A stretch of DNA of 64,000 nt from Trichoplax sp. H2 (Eukaryota > Placozoa > Uniplacotomia > Trichoplacea): assembly GCA_003344405.1 (NCBI GenBank), contig NOWV01000028.1, positions 310,001 through 374,000 of the forward strand. The letters run 5' to 3'. The notes under the pieces are model-generated. The model was not told where the DNA came from, searched no databases, and was given only the letters and a program-made list of their open reading frames with translations. Both the position numbers and the translations under genes were made by a program. How positions within the stretch are numbered: the stretch's first letter is position 1; every line of letters starts with the position of its first letter. Shown here piece by piece: positions 48,549 to 61,093 of the stretch.

Positions 48549-51500
48549 ATGTCAACACATGTAAATGGTCAAATAGAATCCGACGATGACGAACGCCATG
48601 CATTCCCGGCGGAAAAACGTAGGAAAGAAAGCCCAATGACTCACAAAGTGGCATTGCTTGATGCTGGAGCCCAATATGGAAAGGTATATTGCTTCCAATA
48701 TTGCAGTAGTAGCATAACCATGACGTGCATACTGTCCTATCCATGCAATTCCATTCATGGAAGATGATGTTATCTGAGCAACTGAGTGCAGGTGTAGCTC
48801 CAACATGCCAGGATGATTGCAATTGGAAAATAGACCATCGCCACACACCAAAATACCTACAGTGAGATTGTACTTTCTTATCCAAAATGATCATCTATCG
48901 TATGCATGACTAGCTATACTACTGTATCTGCCCATAAATTGACTTTAGTATTGGTTATGGGTCATCATGACGCCATCGCATCCAACTTGGCTAGATCACC
49001 CACCGATTAGAAAAATCGATCCCACAATCCACTCAGAACATCCTCTAGTCCTGTATTACTTGGACAATTTATCCAGTGTTAAGCTGTGAATGGATCAACG
49101 GTCACTACAGAGAAAGTGTCAAATGTAAACTTGATTACAATAAACGAGCTGTTGCAATCCTCTCCACCTTTCCCATACAGCCAAACTTGTTAGCAAATCA
49201 TTTTAATGACCTAAATAAGAAGGAAGGAGGTGTTAACTCATTTGGCCAACTTGCCTGTGGGTAGTTTATTACTGTATTGAGTACAAACGGTCCGGTTGGG
49301 TCCAGTTGGGACTACTACGCAGTGTTTACAGTCCAGTGTGTTGACGTTGTTGGACAATGACCAGTTTAGCCTTGCCAACACTTGCCTTTCCTCCTACTTG
49401 TCTAGACTATGTTTTCATGCAGTACCCTAAAGTTGGACACGTCAGTCCAGCGCGGTCACCCATTGCTCTCCTCCACTTGCTATTCTCTATCCTATACCAA
49501 GAGATACACCATTTGACCATAATGGTACACTACCCTCCCATACTGCAACCCAAACAAGTTCAAAAGTGCGCCAATATTCCCTCCCTAGTAATGGCCGGCC
49601 ACTTAATCCATGGTAGCATCTACCCAAGGCCATTTTGGATCATTTATTTTTGCATCTTTGTCAGTGAAATTTTCTTTTTTTTTTCAATCATTGGAGAGAA
49701 TCGTTCATGCTAATGCATTTCAATTGGTAATAAGAGAAGGAGAGAGAGAAATTTCATCGTTACAAGTTGAATCAAGACGGCAGGGTCGTCGTTGTGAAGA
49801 TTTTTTTTCTCTCCTTGTCAATGAACGGATAGTTGTTGAGATAGAGTAATACCTCGCTCTTTCTACTGTTCAATCATTTTACATCCATTTCTATTTCTTG
49901 TCCTCTTCTTGTTTGTACTTTTTCTATCACTTACAATGTCGTCAAAGAGAGTATACCCGTTAGAATGGATTGAAATTAAATTACAGTCTAACATGTCTTT
50001 CACCCAGTTGTCATGGGTCTTCATTAGCTTGACATCAAGCTAAACAGGGGGGGAACAATGTCACATTTCCCCCAACTTAGGCGTTATTCTATTCTGCTTA
50101 CCATGATCATCATCATCATGGCAAAGAGAAACTAATAAAAGCGACAAGACAAATCAATTCGTTTCATTTCCTTTTTCACTCTATCCTGACTGATCAAGCC
50201 ATGCTCATTTCCCTGTCTTGCTATTCAATCCAATGACGTTAAGCAGATGTTGATTCATTTTTTTTTCCAATGAAATGAGTAGTCGGCAATCCATTCCATA
50301 GCATTTCCACTCTAATCGATAACCATTTAGGCTATACTAATACAGTTATCGATGAGAGAGGGATCGTTTTTAACCAAGATTCGATCATCCATCAATTAAC
50401 TACGATCCCATCCAGTCAAGGTGTCAAGAAAGATCAACTTGTAATTCGCTAGGATCGACACTGGAATCAATCGAAAACCATTTAGGCCATAGCAATGAGA
50501 GATGGATCCTTTTCAACCAAAATTCTATCATCCATCCATTGACTACCATACTATCCAGTCAAGGTGCCAGGAAAGATCAACTGGTCTTCAAACATAGCTC
50601 TAAATTACAACCAGTCAGTGTTGAAAGGATAACTGTTATACTAGAGTAAAACATAACGATTGGACTCACAAGGGACGAATCACCGCTATTCAAGCGGGCT
50701 AGAAATGTTGCAAAGGTAGTAGTCAAACTAAAGGAATGCTTACTAGCAATAGAAGATCCATACAAATGTTGACAACATCATCAACTAGCGACAAAATGCA
50801 ATTTTTGGACAACATAAATTACGTGTGTGATGGGATGGAGCGATACATAGACAGTGCTATCGTACTCAGAAACTATGGATTATACTCGAGTATCCATCCT
50901 ATCCAAACTGGACACCCGTTTCATTTGAACGCTTTCGTCTCTTATATTGAGTTGTTCAAAAAGAAATCACCTAAACTTACGATATCGACAGACTAGACGA
51001 TCTTCATCGTCAAGTAGTGGCTGATTAACTTGAAGAGGATCCATTTTGTTTAATAAAGTTCATCGTTGACCATCATTAAACCCTTCAGTTCTCTTCAGTA
51101 CACCATTCGAAACACAAACTACAATCTTGTTGAGTATCTATACAGTACTATAGAACGAAAACTGCTCCTACAATGTAGAATCAACATATACGTACTTTCA
51201 TTTCCTACAGAGACATAATAGCGATGGATCATATTGCGATAATCCATTTCCCAGTTTATCGTATTACCTCTACATTCTGCTTGCAACCATAGATTTCAAA
51301 CTACAATAAATTTATAAATGTTGGATGTTAGACGATGATCAGTTCTGTAATATTGAGTGGGCAAAAATCGCCATTATTTTTATGATACAATTCAGTAGTG
51401 TGCCCCCTCGAAGATTGGAATGCATTCCGTAATAGCTCATTAATAACTTAATTAAAAAATACAAACTTTGTACTTGGTATTCTTTTAATAAATTCAGTTT

Positions 51501-54500
51501 CACCTTTTTTATTATATCTCACAGTATGATATCGTACTTACGAGTATAGTAGAAAGTTGAAAGAGTGGAAGGTTGCAACGTCTAGTGTAATTGTATTCGA
51601 ACTTATGTTTGTAAATTAAATAGACAACAAATCCAATTAAGAGTGTTACAATTAGTCATAGCGATGATCCTATGTTGTGGGTCTCTTAATACAGTACTGC
51701 ACTATTTTTGTTGTCTTTCTATTATTTTATTATATCTTGGTGTAAAAGATATCAACATAACTCGAAATATCATACAATCCTTTTAATTTTAATTATTTGT
51801 CCACGTCAATCGGCATGAATAGTTACTGCATTATCACGTCCTACTTACACACTCAGAAATTTAGAATGATAACGTTGGTCAAGCCTTAAATTTACCAAAT
51901 TATTCTTAAAAATGAAGCAGCATGGTTTGTACTTGCTTTTTCTTCTAGGTTATCGATCGAAGAATTCGTGATTTAAATGTAGAAACTGAAATGGTGCCAC
52001 TAGATATAACGGCTACAAGTCTTGTCGAGAAAGGCTATAGGTAAGCAATTGTAATGAATAGTATGCAAGAATAAAATGCTTGTGTAAAATTCAGTCAGTG
52101 ATCAAATCATTTTATACTATATTGGATACTTAAACGGAAAAATTTTTAGTACTAAATAATTGATATGAAAGCATTGTTACCAGGATGATCATCGTCGCTG
52201 ATTTGTCTCATTTTCAACCCATTTGTGAAGATAATTTGTCTTAAAATCTGCCAATTGATACTTTGTATGCGCCTAGGGCTATTATCATTTCCGGTGGACC
52301 AAATAGTGTCTATTCATCGGATGCCTTGATATACGACCCAAATATTTTTAGCATTGGGATACCGATATTAGGAATTTGTTATGGAATGCAGGTAATAGAA
52401 TTTTAAAAGTTGAAAACGTAATATTGTAGTACTTGCAACAAGGTATTCAATATTAGAGATAATTATACTGCGCGTACAGACAATCTGCAAGTAGCATTTT
52501 AATTCATTGTACTAAAATTGAATTCTTCATTCAATTTATTAATGTTATAGCTATTAAATCTCCATTTTATACTAAAACCGTATTTCTTCATTCAACTTAT
52601 TAACGTTGTAGCTATTAAATCTCCATTTTATACTAAAATCGTATTTCTTCATTCATCTTATGAATATGTTACAGCTAGTAAATCTCCATTTTGGAGGTAC
52701 TGTAACAAAAGGAGATGTAAGGGAAGATGGACAATTTACCATCGATGTTGATCCTGATTGCCTATTATTTAGGTAATTTGAATATTATTTATATAAATAT
52801 AATGTTCAATAGCGTCAAACACAAGCATTGGACCTAAATCTATTGTCGTTAGATCATGCAATTGAAGATCGCTCTTTTGCTATTATTTGCATTAGTGGAT
52901 TATCCAAGCAACAGAATGTTCTTCTTACTCACGGTGACTCTGTTGATCAAGTCGCCAATACATTTAAAGTTATTGCGACGTCAGGAGATATCGTTGCCGG
53001 TATAGTATTTTGCCATTATATTGTTAATAGAGCTGATTCTATAAAACCAATCATAATACTTTAAATTTTGCTTTACTATAATAACACAAAAGTGGATTGC
53101 GTACAGTAATAACTCAACAATACAGTATAGGATATCTGCTAACTAAGGTATAACAACCGTTATTATGATAGCAATTGGAAACGATGAAAAGCACTTATAT
53201 GGCGTACAGTTTCACCCAGAAGTTGATCTTACCGAGAAAGGATCGGAAATATTTCGTAATTTTTTATTTAAAGTAAGTCGTACTCGTTTATTTATTGCTT
53301 TTAGTATTACTACACTTGCAGTAAGGATGATATTGTATTAAGATGTAAATACTACTGTATTACTGCGATAGAACTTTAATCGGGTTTATCTAATAGGATA
53401 GTTGGTCTATAGCTTGTAATACAACGCTTGTACTAATAAACAATTTTATTAATTAGATCGCAAAATGTCCTGGAAACTTTACGATGATTAATCGTCAACA
53501 GCAGTGTATAGATAATATAAAACAGAAAGTTAGAGATAAGAAAGCATTAGTAAGAGAAAACGGAAACATAATTGTAGTGTATCGATCTCGAACTTTCCAT
53601 ATACAGTTGAATTAATACTGAATCTTTTTTTTTGAAGGTACTTGTTAGTGGTGGAGTAGATTCTGCTGTTTGTGCAGCTCTCTTGCATAAGGTATGATGT
53701 AAAAGGTGAAATTACATGCGATATAACGGGCGAATCATTATTGTTTACTTTTGGCATAGGCTTTAGGATCCGACAGAGTAATTGCTCTTCATATTGACAA
53801 TGGCTTCATGCGCAAAAATGAAAGCGATGATGTTAAAATTTCACTTAGAAAGATAGGCTTAGATATAGAAATTCTCCATAGTGCCTATCATTTTTATACA
53901 AGTCACACTAGTTACCCGATAATGCTGGAGGGCATACCGACACGGCATATTACCGATCCACTAGTAAATGTTTACTCACCGGAAGAGAAAAGGCATATTA
54001 TTGGTGATACATTTGTGAGGGTAAGACAAATCACCGTCATTGTTATCTTGAAGATTCAGTGACTATCACGGATATCATCATATACATTGAATATATGCCA
54101 TGATTTATTGTCTATCCAGGTCGCTAATGAATATCTTAAGAATTTAGGTATTGAACCACAAGATATAGTATTAGCGCAAGGTAAAATTCGTTACTTAAAA
54201 TATATTGTCGTATGTACTATTATTTGAATGCTAGAACTCTCACATTTAATTTGATGGATCATAATAATATTTATGCTTACTCATTTCATAAAGTATAAAC
54301 GTTAATGTTATATCAGGTACTCTACGACCAGATTTAATTGAAAGTGCGTCTAAAGAAGCCAGTTCTGAAGCTCATGTTATTAAAACCCATCACAACGATA
54401 CAGATCTAGTTAGACAATTAAGATTACAGGTAAATTAACTATTAATTATTTGATTATTAAAGGCGTTCTGATATAAATTTCGTTCTTGCTGTTACACAGA

Positions 54501-55842
54501 ATGGTATCATAGAACCTCTTCAAGATTTTCACAAAGATGAAGTTCGGGCCCTTGGGATCGAATTAGGTCTGCCTCCTCATTTAATTAATCGACATCCATT
54601 CCCTGGACCAGGCCTTGCTATACGCGTTATTTGTGCAGATGAGCGTTACGTTACCAACGAATTTGGTGAAACGTGTTCACTATTACAATATATTGTGGAT
54701 TTTGCTAGAGCTCAACAGCGTGTATGAGTAATTTTTTTTGTAATATATATTTTTACCACTATACCATAGATCACTATAATGAATGAAATATTCATCATGT
54801 GATTATTTTACCTTGACAGCCACATGCCCATCTTACTCGTATTAGTGGAAGTTTAAGCCTGTCAGAACAAGAATTTTTATTGACATTCAGTGCTAAACAT
54901 ACAATATCGGCAACCTTGCTACCTATCAAAACTGTTGGAGTGCAGGTAGTTATAGATAGACGTTTTTTGATAATGTCAAAGATTAATGCGCAAGTCGTCA
55001 AAGAGTCACCTCTTTCTATTAATCAGGGCGATAGAAGAAGTTACAGCTATGTTGCTGGACTATCATCTGATGAACCTCCAGTATGGGAAGGATTGTTTAA
55101 ACTCGCTAAATTAATACCCCGAATTTGTCATGATGTAAACAGGTTTGTTAAGAAGTGTACATGTATCGAATTCTTTTATGGATGTTTAAACGACACTTAA
55201 CATGCTTGTGTTACTCTCAAATATTTACATTTGTAGGGTGGTTTATGTTAATGGACCAGCTATAGTACATCCGGTGCATGATATAACCCCTACTACTTTA
55301 TCAAATATAGCATTGAGCACTTTACGTGAGGCGGATGAGATTGTTAATTCAGCTTTACGTGACTACGGTTAGTATGCATTGCTTCATATTGATGCCGACT
55401 AAGTATGTTCAGATTGGTTTCATGATATTAATTATTGATTTAATAAAATGTCACTTTTTTACTAGATTGCTTAAGTAAGATCAGTCAAGCACCTGTTGTA
55501 TTAATTCCGATCCATTTCGATCGTGGCGCTGCTATGAAGCTACCGTCGACGAGGAGATCAATTGTATTTAGACCATTTGTTACCAATGATTTTATGACTG
55601 GTGTAGCAGCTATACCAGGGAAGCATATTCCGGAAGAGGTTAGAATGTTGTAATCGTACTTTTAAAAGCAGTACGTAGTGCAATACTACATTCTTATTCT
55701 TGTAATAATACTTAATCATTGATCATTTATTATCGATTAGGTTGTGTTTACGATTTTCAAAAATGTTGAAAAAATTCCTGGTATATCCCGTGTCTTGTAC
55801 GACATGACTTCGAAACCACCTGGTACAACAGAGTGGGAGTAA
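48549..55842 (+). CDS. GMPS: GMP synthase (glutamine-hydrolysing), 17 exons
   Basis: Converts XMP to GMP using ATP and glutamine, the last step of guanine nucleotide synthesis; cytosolic/nuclear. Exons: 48549-48683, 51949-52040, 52277-52391, 52675-52772, 52896-52999, 53172-53272, 53457-53549, 53638-53691, 53760-54020, 54120-54180, 54317-54429, 54500-54721, 54820-54945, 55027-55142, 55237-55367, 55466-55638, 55741-55842. All junctions are GT-AG and phase-consistent, giving 698 aa (human is 693). The class I glutaminase triad is Cys110 (GICYGMQ), His196 and Glu198 (FHPEV); the ATP-pyrophosphatase P-loop SGGVDS is at 250-255; [18 protein letters not shown] and the C-terminal [10 protein letters not shown] are intact. 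The ATG at 48549 is the first in frame (the upstream opening is TTG). Intron 1 is about 3.3 kb; the others are short. AATAAA lies at 56334-56339. Confidence 0.95.
48684..51948 (+). other. GMPS intron 1
   Basis: A 3.3-kb intron (GTATAT ... TCTTCTAG) with more balanced base composition than the left part of the window. Frames inside it (49357-49713, 50736-50996) have no recognised domain. It contains the two-copy repeat at about 50310-50600. An unrecognised nested gene cannot be excluded. Confidence 0.6.
50310..50600. repeat. Two-copy repeat, about 157 bp, inside GMPS intron 1
   Basis: ATAACCATTTAGGCTATA (near 50319) recurs as AAAACCATTTAGGCCATA (near 50476). Both continue with GAGAG..GGATC.TTTTCAACCAA, a C/TATCATCCATC stretch and CATCCAGTCAAGGTG / ATCCAGTCAAGGTG followed by AAAGATCAACT. 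Confidence 0.75.
52489..52692 (+). repeat. 61-63 bp tandem repeat spanning the GMPS intron 3 / exon 4 boundary
   Basis: The exon 4 start CTAGTAAATCTCCATTTT (52675) is preceded in the intron by two copies, CTATTAAATCTCCATTTT at 52551 and 52612. Each sits directly after an AG (TATAG and TGTAG) and after the same TTCTTCATTCA pyrimidine-rich tract. Repeat spacings are 61 and 63 bp. The true acceptor is ACAG at 52671-52674, chosen because it keeps frame and matches the conserved GMPS alignment. Confidence 0.85.
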
Positions 55843-57809
55843 AACATATACTCTCTACGACATTTGTATATCTCTAATGATACATTTTCTTTAAAGTGAT
55901 CGCGCCGAATAATATTTAGGCTTTTGTAAAGGAAGTGATGAGCCTTAACACTTAAAAATGTATTGTATTTTAATTGTTACTATTGTTCCGAAAGAGCAAA
56001 ATACAAATGATGTCACAAGTACATGAAATTCAGTAAGAACTACCATATGAAATGCAAATGTAATTTTTACTATATCTATAAAATCAGAATGACCATGGAC
56101 GGTTCTACAATTTTATTGCCGCTAAAATATATATATATATATATATATATTAATAATGTTTCTTAAGTCATTTGGAACGACTTGATATAATTAAGTGTAT
56201 TTCTCTGTTGTTTAGTATTCCATCTTCATAGTAAACGATATTCTTCTTCCGATATCACGATAGAAATTTGTATTTATGCTGTCAGTGTGAGGAAGTAAAA
56301 AAATTTTAGAGCGAATAGACTGTTGCTATTTCAAATAAACTGTATTGTCTATTTATGAAACGATACGTAGTCTACTATTTATTATTATTATTAATACGCG
56401 ACTTAGTTCACCAAATCTAAATTCAAACTTCACTGGATGTTCATGAAGTAGGTATAATTTAGATAAAAGTTATTGATATATCTGTACTGATTTTGATACT
56501 TGCAGTTGGTTTAATTTCATTATTATCGTTACGAGATAGGACAGAAAATCTTGATTTATTACGGCCGTTAGATTTCTTTGTCAACGCAATCGCTCAGCAT
56601 CCACTTTAAATACTTGATATTCATTTGTATTTGTAGAGATACTCTTTAAAAGTCAGTCGTTTTGTTTTATCTCTAAGCATACTGTAGGTAGTTATTAATT
56701 AAATGAATTAATGAGCCTCAATGCTCAGTAATTACAGAATTAAAGGTTGGCGTAGAAAATCAGTATAATCGATCATTACCATAAATTTCTGTCTAATTTT
56801 ATTTTAGCATAAAAATTGCTGTCTGTTGCCATCAAACCGTTGATAAGTAATGAATTGGAAACAGCTCGCATTGTTGTAACTAATGATGTAGTTTAGGAAA
56901 ACACTACAAGCAAGAGACAAAATCAAGCTCTTACATATGCTGTATAGGTATGGATAATTTTATTAGTCTGAATTGTAAGCCTACATTAGATATTTTCTTG
57001 CATATAAAGGAGTATAAATAGTAAATGACTGTAGTAGATAAAGATCGAACACAATTTTAGCACATACTGCAATTCCTTTTGGGCAGCCTTAAATTTATGC
57101 GCTATGTTATAAATTACAAAGTGGTAATATACATCTTCCTCTTCCACATGCTACAATTACCATGATAGCGTAATGGAAAAAGTTTGAAAAGACAGAAGAA
57201 GATGGATACAACGGTGTTTGTAGTCCATATTATCTACTATGATACGTAGACTACAGTGAACGACGATATCACACCATCACAAAGTCCTTATAAAGTGTAT
57301 ATCATCGTGCTGTAGTACAGTATAAATAAATCAAATGCAGAAGACTATACAAAAAGCGCATAAATGTAATAAAGAGTCATCTCCTCTATTAGCTGACTCC
57401 ATTTTGAACTCTATTATCATGCTCAGTAACATGGTTTAAACTAGAAAGCAACCATTTGTAATTTCCAAACTCAACTTTTCAACTAAAAATCAATAAAAAT
57501 GTTACATAAAAGAAGTAACAGCTAGTAAAATGAGAATGTATCCATTTCAGGACCAACATCGAACTGAGTAGTACTTTCTATCCTTTTATATGTACAAGCA
57601 TGCAGTTCCTTTTTACATTACTACTGTTAATAATAATTAATTCTATAACAGAGGTCATTCGTTATCTTTCAACTTGTTTTTCTACTTACAATATAAACAT
57701 GTTTACAATTAATAGACTAATCCATAATCCCTTCCAGATGGATTTCAAGAATGTGTACGAAAGTCTAGCGCAAGAGGAAATATCATCCATTGGCATTTAC
57801 TTGAATATC
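55843..57809. other. Convergent intergenic region between GMPS and POLR2D
   Basis: It holds the GMPS 3' end with AATAAA at 56334-56339 and an AT-dinucleotide run near 56128-56150. There is also one unassigned acceptor-plus-33-codon open segment at 56506-56609 (+) that reads LISLLSLRDRTENLDLLRP then LDFFVNAIAQHPL and a stop. That segment looks protein-like, but I cannot name it or find a partner exon. Confidence 0.45.
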
Positions 57810-60176
57810 TCAGTTTTGAATACCAATGTGCTGTTTGATATCATCTAATATCTGTTGCATTTCTTCGTCATCGTATTTTCCATTTAGGCTGGACGTATTT
57901 TTGCGACAAAAGATTAATAATCACAGTTAGTATCAAAACAAAAGTTACTGCAATAAAGAATTATAATGCACAGTGATGTAGTGATTAAAATACGAGTTCA
58001 TTTCGCGTATTCTATTATATTATCATTGGATAAACTTAAGCTTTTCTTAGCTAGTAGATTGAAACAACTACCACAAAGCAATTCAATCGATGTTGTTGCT
58101 ACTACAGTATATCCAATAGTTTATAGATTAATTATTAAAGAAAGACATTATGACATCTACGCTTCTTAAGATCAACTTGTTAATCTAATATAAATTACAC
58201 TACCTTGGCATCAAAGATTTAGCTTCATCGCTGGTTTCCGGACATAAATTAGCAAGACTGGCCAGCTCAAACTTGTGAAAGTTGTGCTTGTTTAAAAGGC
58301 TATAATATAAGTAGGAGAAAATTGTCTGTCACGAGTTAGTTAATGATCATTATATCTACGACTAATTAATTATTTTATGTCATATTGCATTATGAGAGGA
58401 GAACTTGGACACCCCAATTGCTAGTTATAAAGTGGTCAAAAATCAGAATATTGCTCTACGTCGTTAAGTGAGGTTTGACACTATTATTAATGAGATATAC
58501 AAAAGTATGATTGTATCATTTACTGCTCAGTTGATAGGGAATTTCTTAACATCCTATGAATAATGTTTCAAAATTAAGAAATGGCGTGTTTGGAATACTA
58601 AACGATGATGAGTAAGTAACTCTTTGATGACTCATCCATCTCCTGCATCTATCTGTATCAACAATGGCTCTAATGAGAATACTGTTCTTAATATCACGCT
58701 CTGGTCATTATTCAATCTAAGCGTACAGTATCGGCACAGTTTAACTGGTTAAATTGAGCAAACTAGAAATCGAGACCTATATAAAACGTGTGATATTTCA
58801 TTTACATTAACAATCAAATATTAACACATAACTACAGGGGCAAATCATTAATTGACATCAACTTATGGATGAAAAGTTAATCTAACGTATCATCCATCCA
58901 CTACGCCATCCTTTTCTCTGCCTATGAAGATCTCGTGTCTTATATTATGATGGAAAAGATCAGTGCCAATATACCAAGGTTTTATAGCAGTAGTGTTCAC
59001 AGACTTGCAACGCTACCACTACTACCTATTTTTCTTTCTGCATACAAGAGTAGTGACAGAACTACGTAGTATGGAAAATTGACTTTAGCATGTCGATAGG
59101 AATATAATACGCGTATGAATAACGATTCCACTTTCAGTATGTGAGTTATGACAAGATTGTTGTACCGTCGTTGTTGGTCCATGGCCATGACAATGCTTGT
59201 AGCGAATTTATCTTGGAATTTTTGATTGCCCATGAATCCATTTGCTTCTAGTGTACGTCGATGACTCCAATTATTGATGGAATATTGTCTTTTACTCAAG
59301 TCCATGATTTTCTAGCCAGCGAAGATGCAATACAATCTAGTCCTATTGGCTGTAACATGGAGTCCATTTAAGAAGTCGCGAAGAATGGAGCAAGTTTATT
59401 TGTCATTTCATATAGTACCGTGTTGGCCTTGGAAAGAGTCTATCCAGGGTTTACTGACTGTATCGATCTGTTGGGGTCTGCCAGTCATGGCATTAAACTA
59501 AACTAATACGTCCTATGGGAAATGGTGAACAGGTGTAGTTGGAGGTAGACCTGACTTGGAGGCAGAGTTTTTATGTTTCTCACCACCAAAACGTGAGCTC
59601 TCGCTGTCGACTATATAAATTAGTCGCTAGTGAAGGTCAAGACCCGCGTGGACAATTTTAAGTCTTAAGCATAACCTATGCATTCATTGCGATCAGTAAT
59701 GAAAGACTAGTTTAAGCTAGAAACGGTTGATTGGACGGAATCCCTTCCCTGTCATGACTACCCATGGAGGAAGTGAATAAAAAGATGCTCGTCGGCCATC
59801 TTACCTTCTGACAGCAGCTATCGTCTCCTTATTCTTAAATTTACTAAATCTCTTGGTATGGCTCAGCGTTTTTTGAAATACTTCAGACATTTCTTGATCT
59901 TCATCCAATTCATCAGCCTCATTTTGTGCTTTTCGATGCTCTAATAGCATACAAACCTCGGCATTGATCAACGTATCGGCATTCTCAAACACTGTGTCAA
60001 AGAGACGATCGTGTCAAAAAATGCATTACAATCCACAGTAAGGACAAGTGGATCCCTTCCACTTTCTTATCCATCAATCCATTCTAAATCTCTACAGTCA
60101 TGACAATCTACTTACAGCTGCCAAATTCTAACTTGGTTGCGTCTTCGTCTTGCTGTTGCTGTGGTACTGTCGCCAT
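57810..60176 (-). CDS. POLR2D: RNA polymerase II subunit RPB4 (POLR2D), four exons
   Basis: A subunit that pairs with RPB7 to form the stalk of RNA polymerase II in the nucleus. Exons on the minus strand: 60176-60116, 59991-59805, 58299-58204 and 57888-57810; introns 124, 1505 and 315 bp, all GT-AG with matching phases. The joined product is 140 aa (human about 142). A short variable N-terminus ([12 protein letters not shown]...) is followed by the conserved [59 protein letters not shown] and [12 protein letters not shown] segments. No key block is missing. It diverges from fumarase and converges with GMPS. The open frame at 58997-59305 lies in intron 2 and is not part of it. Confidence 0.93.
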
Positions 60177-60454
60177 TTCCTTCCAATTTTCAATGTGGCG
60201 GCTACCTCGGACACGTTGGATGGGGGCCAATTTGCGACTTTCTTGGACGCTTGACGCCTTCGGTCGACTCACTGTACAGTAGTTGACCTGCAGTCACCTG
60301 GTACAGTACAGTCTGAAGCGATCCATTGTTCTGTCAGTGGAGTGACTCACCGTGCAGTCAGTGTCTCAGTGACTGCTGTACGGTACAGTACAGTAAGACT
60401 AAGACTACAGTATTCGTTTTGATACTGTAGACTGTACAGTGTGCAAGCAGTACT
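60177..60454. promoter_or_regulatory. Upstream region of POLR2D with repeated palindromes
   Basis: ACTGTACAGT occurs at 60271-60280 and 60431-60440, and the stretch is packed with GTACAGTA/TACTGTA words, as in the GMPS upstream region. It also serves the fumarase side of a head-to-head pair. A promoter function is inferred. Confidence 0.4.
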
Positions 60455-61073
60455 GTAGGGAAATGAAGCTACCAAGCAGAGTATGAAGCAGAGTACATCT
60501 CACCTGCACTGAGTATGAAAGCAGGGGACTACGGTAGTACTGAGTGCACTCAGTACCCTCGGATGGATGGACATTTCAGGCTTTTACAGTATTCGCTTTC
60601 ATACTGTACACTGTACAGTATGAAAGCAGTCCTGTAGGGAAATGAAGCTACCAAGCATAGTATGAAGCAGACTACACCTCACCTGCACTGAGTATGAAAG
60701 TAGGGTACTACGGTAGCCATTCAGCCATGTACTGTACTGAGTGCACTCAGTATCCTCGGATGGATGGACATTTCAGGCTGGTTCCAACCACTTTCGTAGT
60801 ATTGCACGGATGGACATTTTAGCTTGACAGCGTCAAAATACTGTTCTAAACGCTTGTGCTCGTTACTACTTCAGTATGGAGATTCTTCATTCTGTTGTGG
60901 ACGGTATGCATGATCGGAGATTGGCATATGGTAGAGGACTACCCCCCCCACCCCAAGTCGGCTGATGTATCAATGACCACAGCATTCACGGTCTATCCTC
61001 AATATTGAGTTATTCTGGACCTTGGAGCTACTACAGCTGCGGATTGTGCCAATTGGATCCAAACATTAATATT
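60455..61073. repeat. Direct repeat, left copy, ending at an assembly gap
   Basis: From GTAGGGAAATGAAGC to AAACATTAATATT this stretch is nearly identical to 61094-61749. Inside it a unit of about 140 bp (GTAGGGAAATGAAGC ... CATTTCAGGCT) is itself present twice, each with the 18-bp perfect palindrome TACTGAGTGCACTCAGTA (60538-60555, 60735-60752). It ends exactly at the N run. Confidence 0.92.
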
Positions 61074-61093
61074 NNNNNNNNNNNNNNNNNNNN
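61074..61093. other. Assembly gap (20 N)
   Basis: Twenty undetermined bases. The sequence immediately before and after belongs to two copies of the same segment. Confidence 0.99.

Noticed and set aside
52813-52895. Exon 5 of GMPS starting earlier at 52813
   Set aside because: Joining to exon 4 in that place shifts the frame into a stop; the acceptor at 52894-52895 restores the conserved sequence.
58997-59305. 102-codon frame (-) as a POLR2D exon
   Set aside because: It does not match RPB4; the true third exon at 58204-58299 matches in sequence and phase, leaving this frame inside intron 2.
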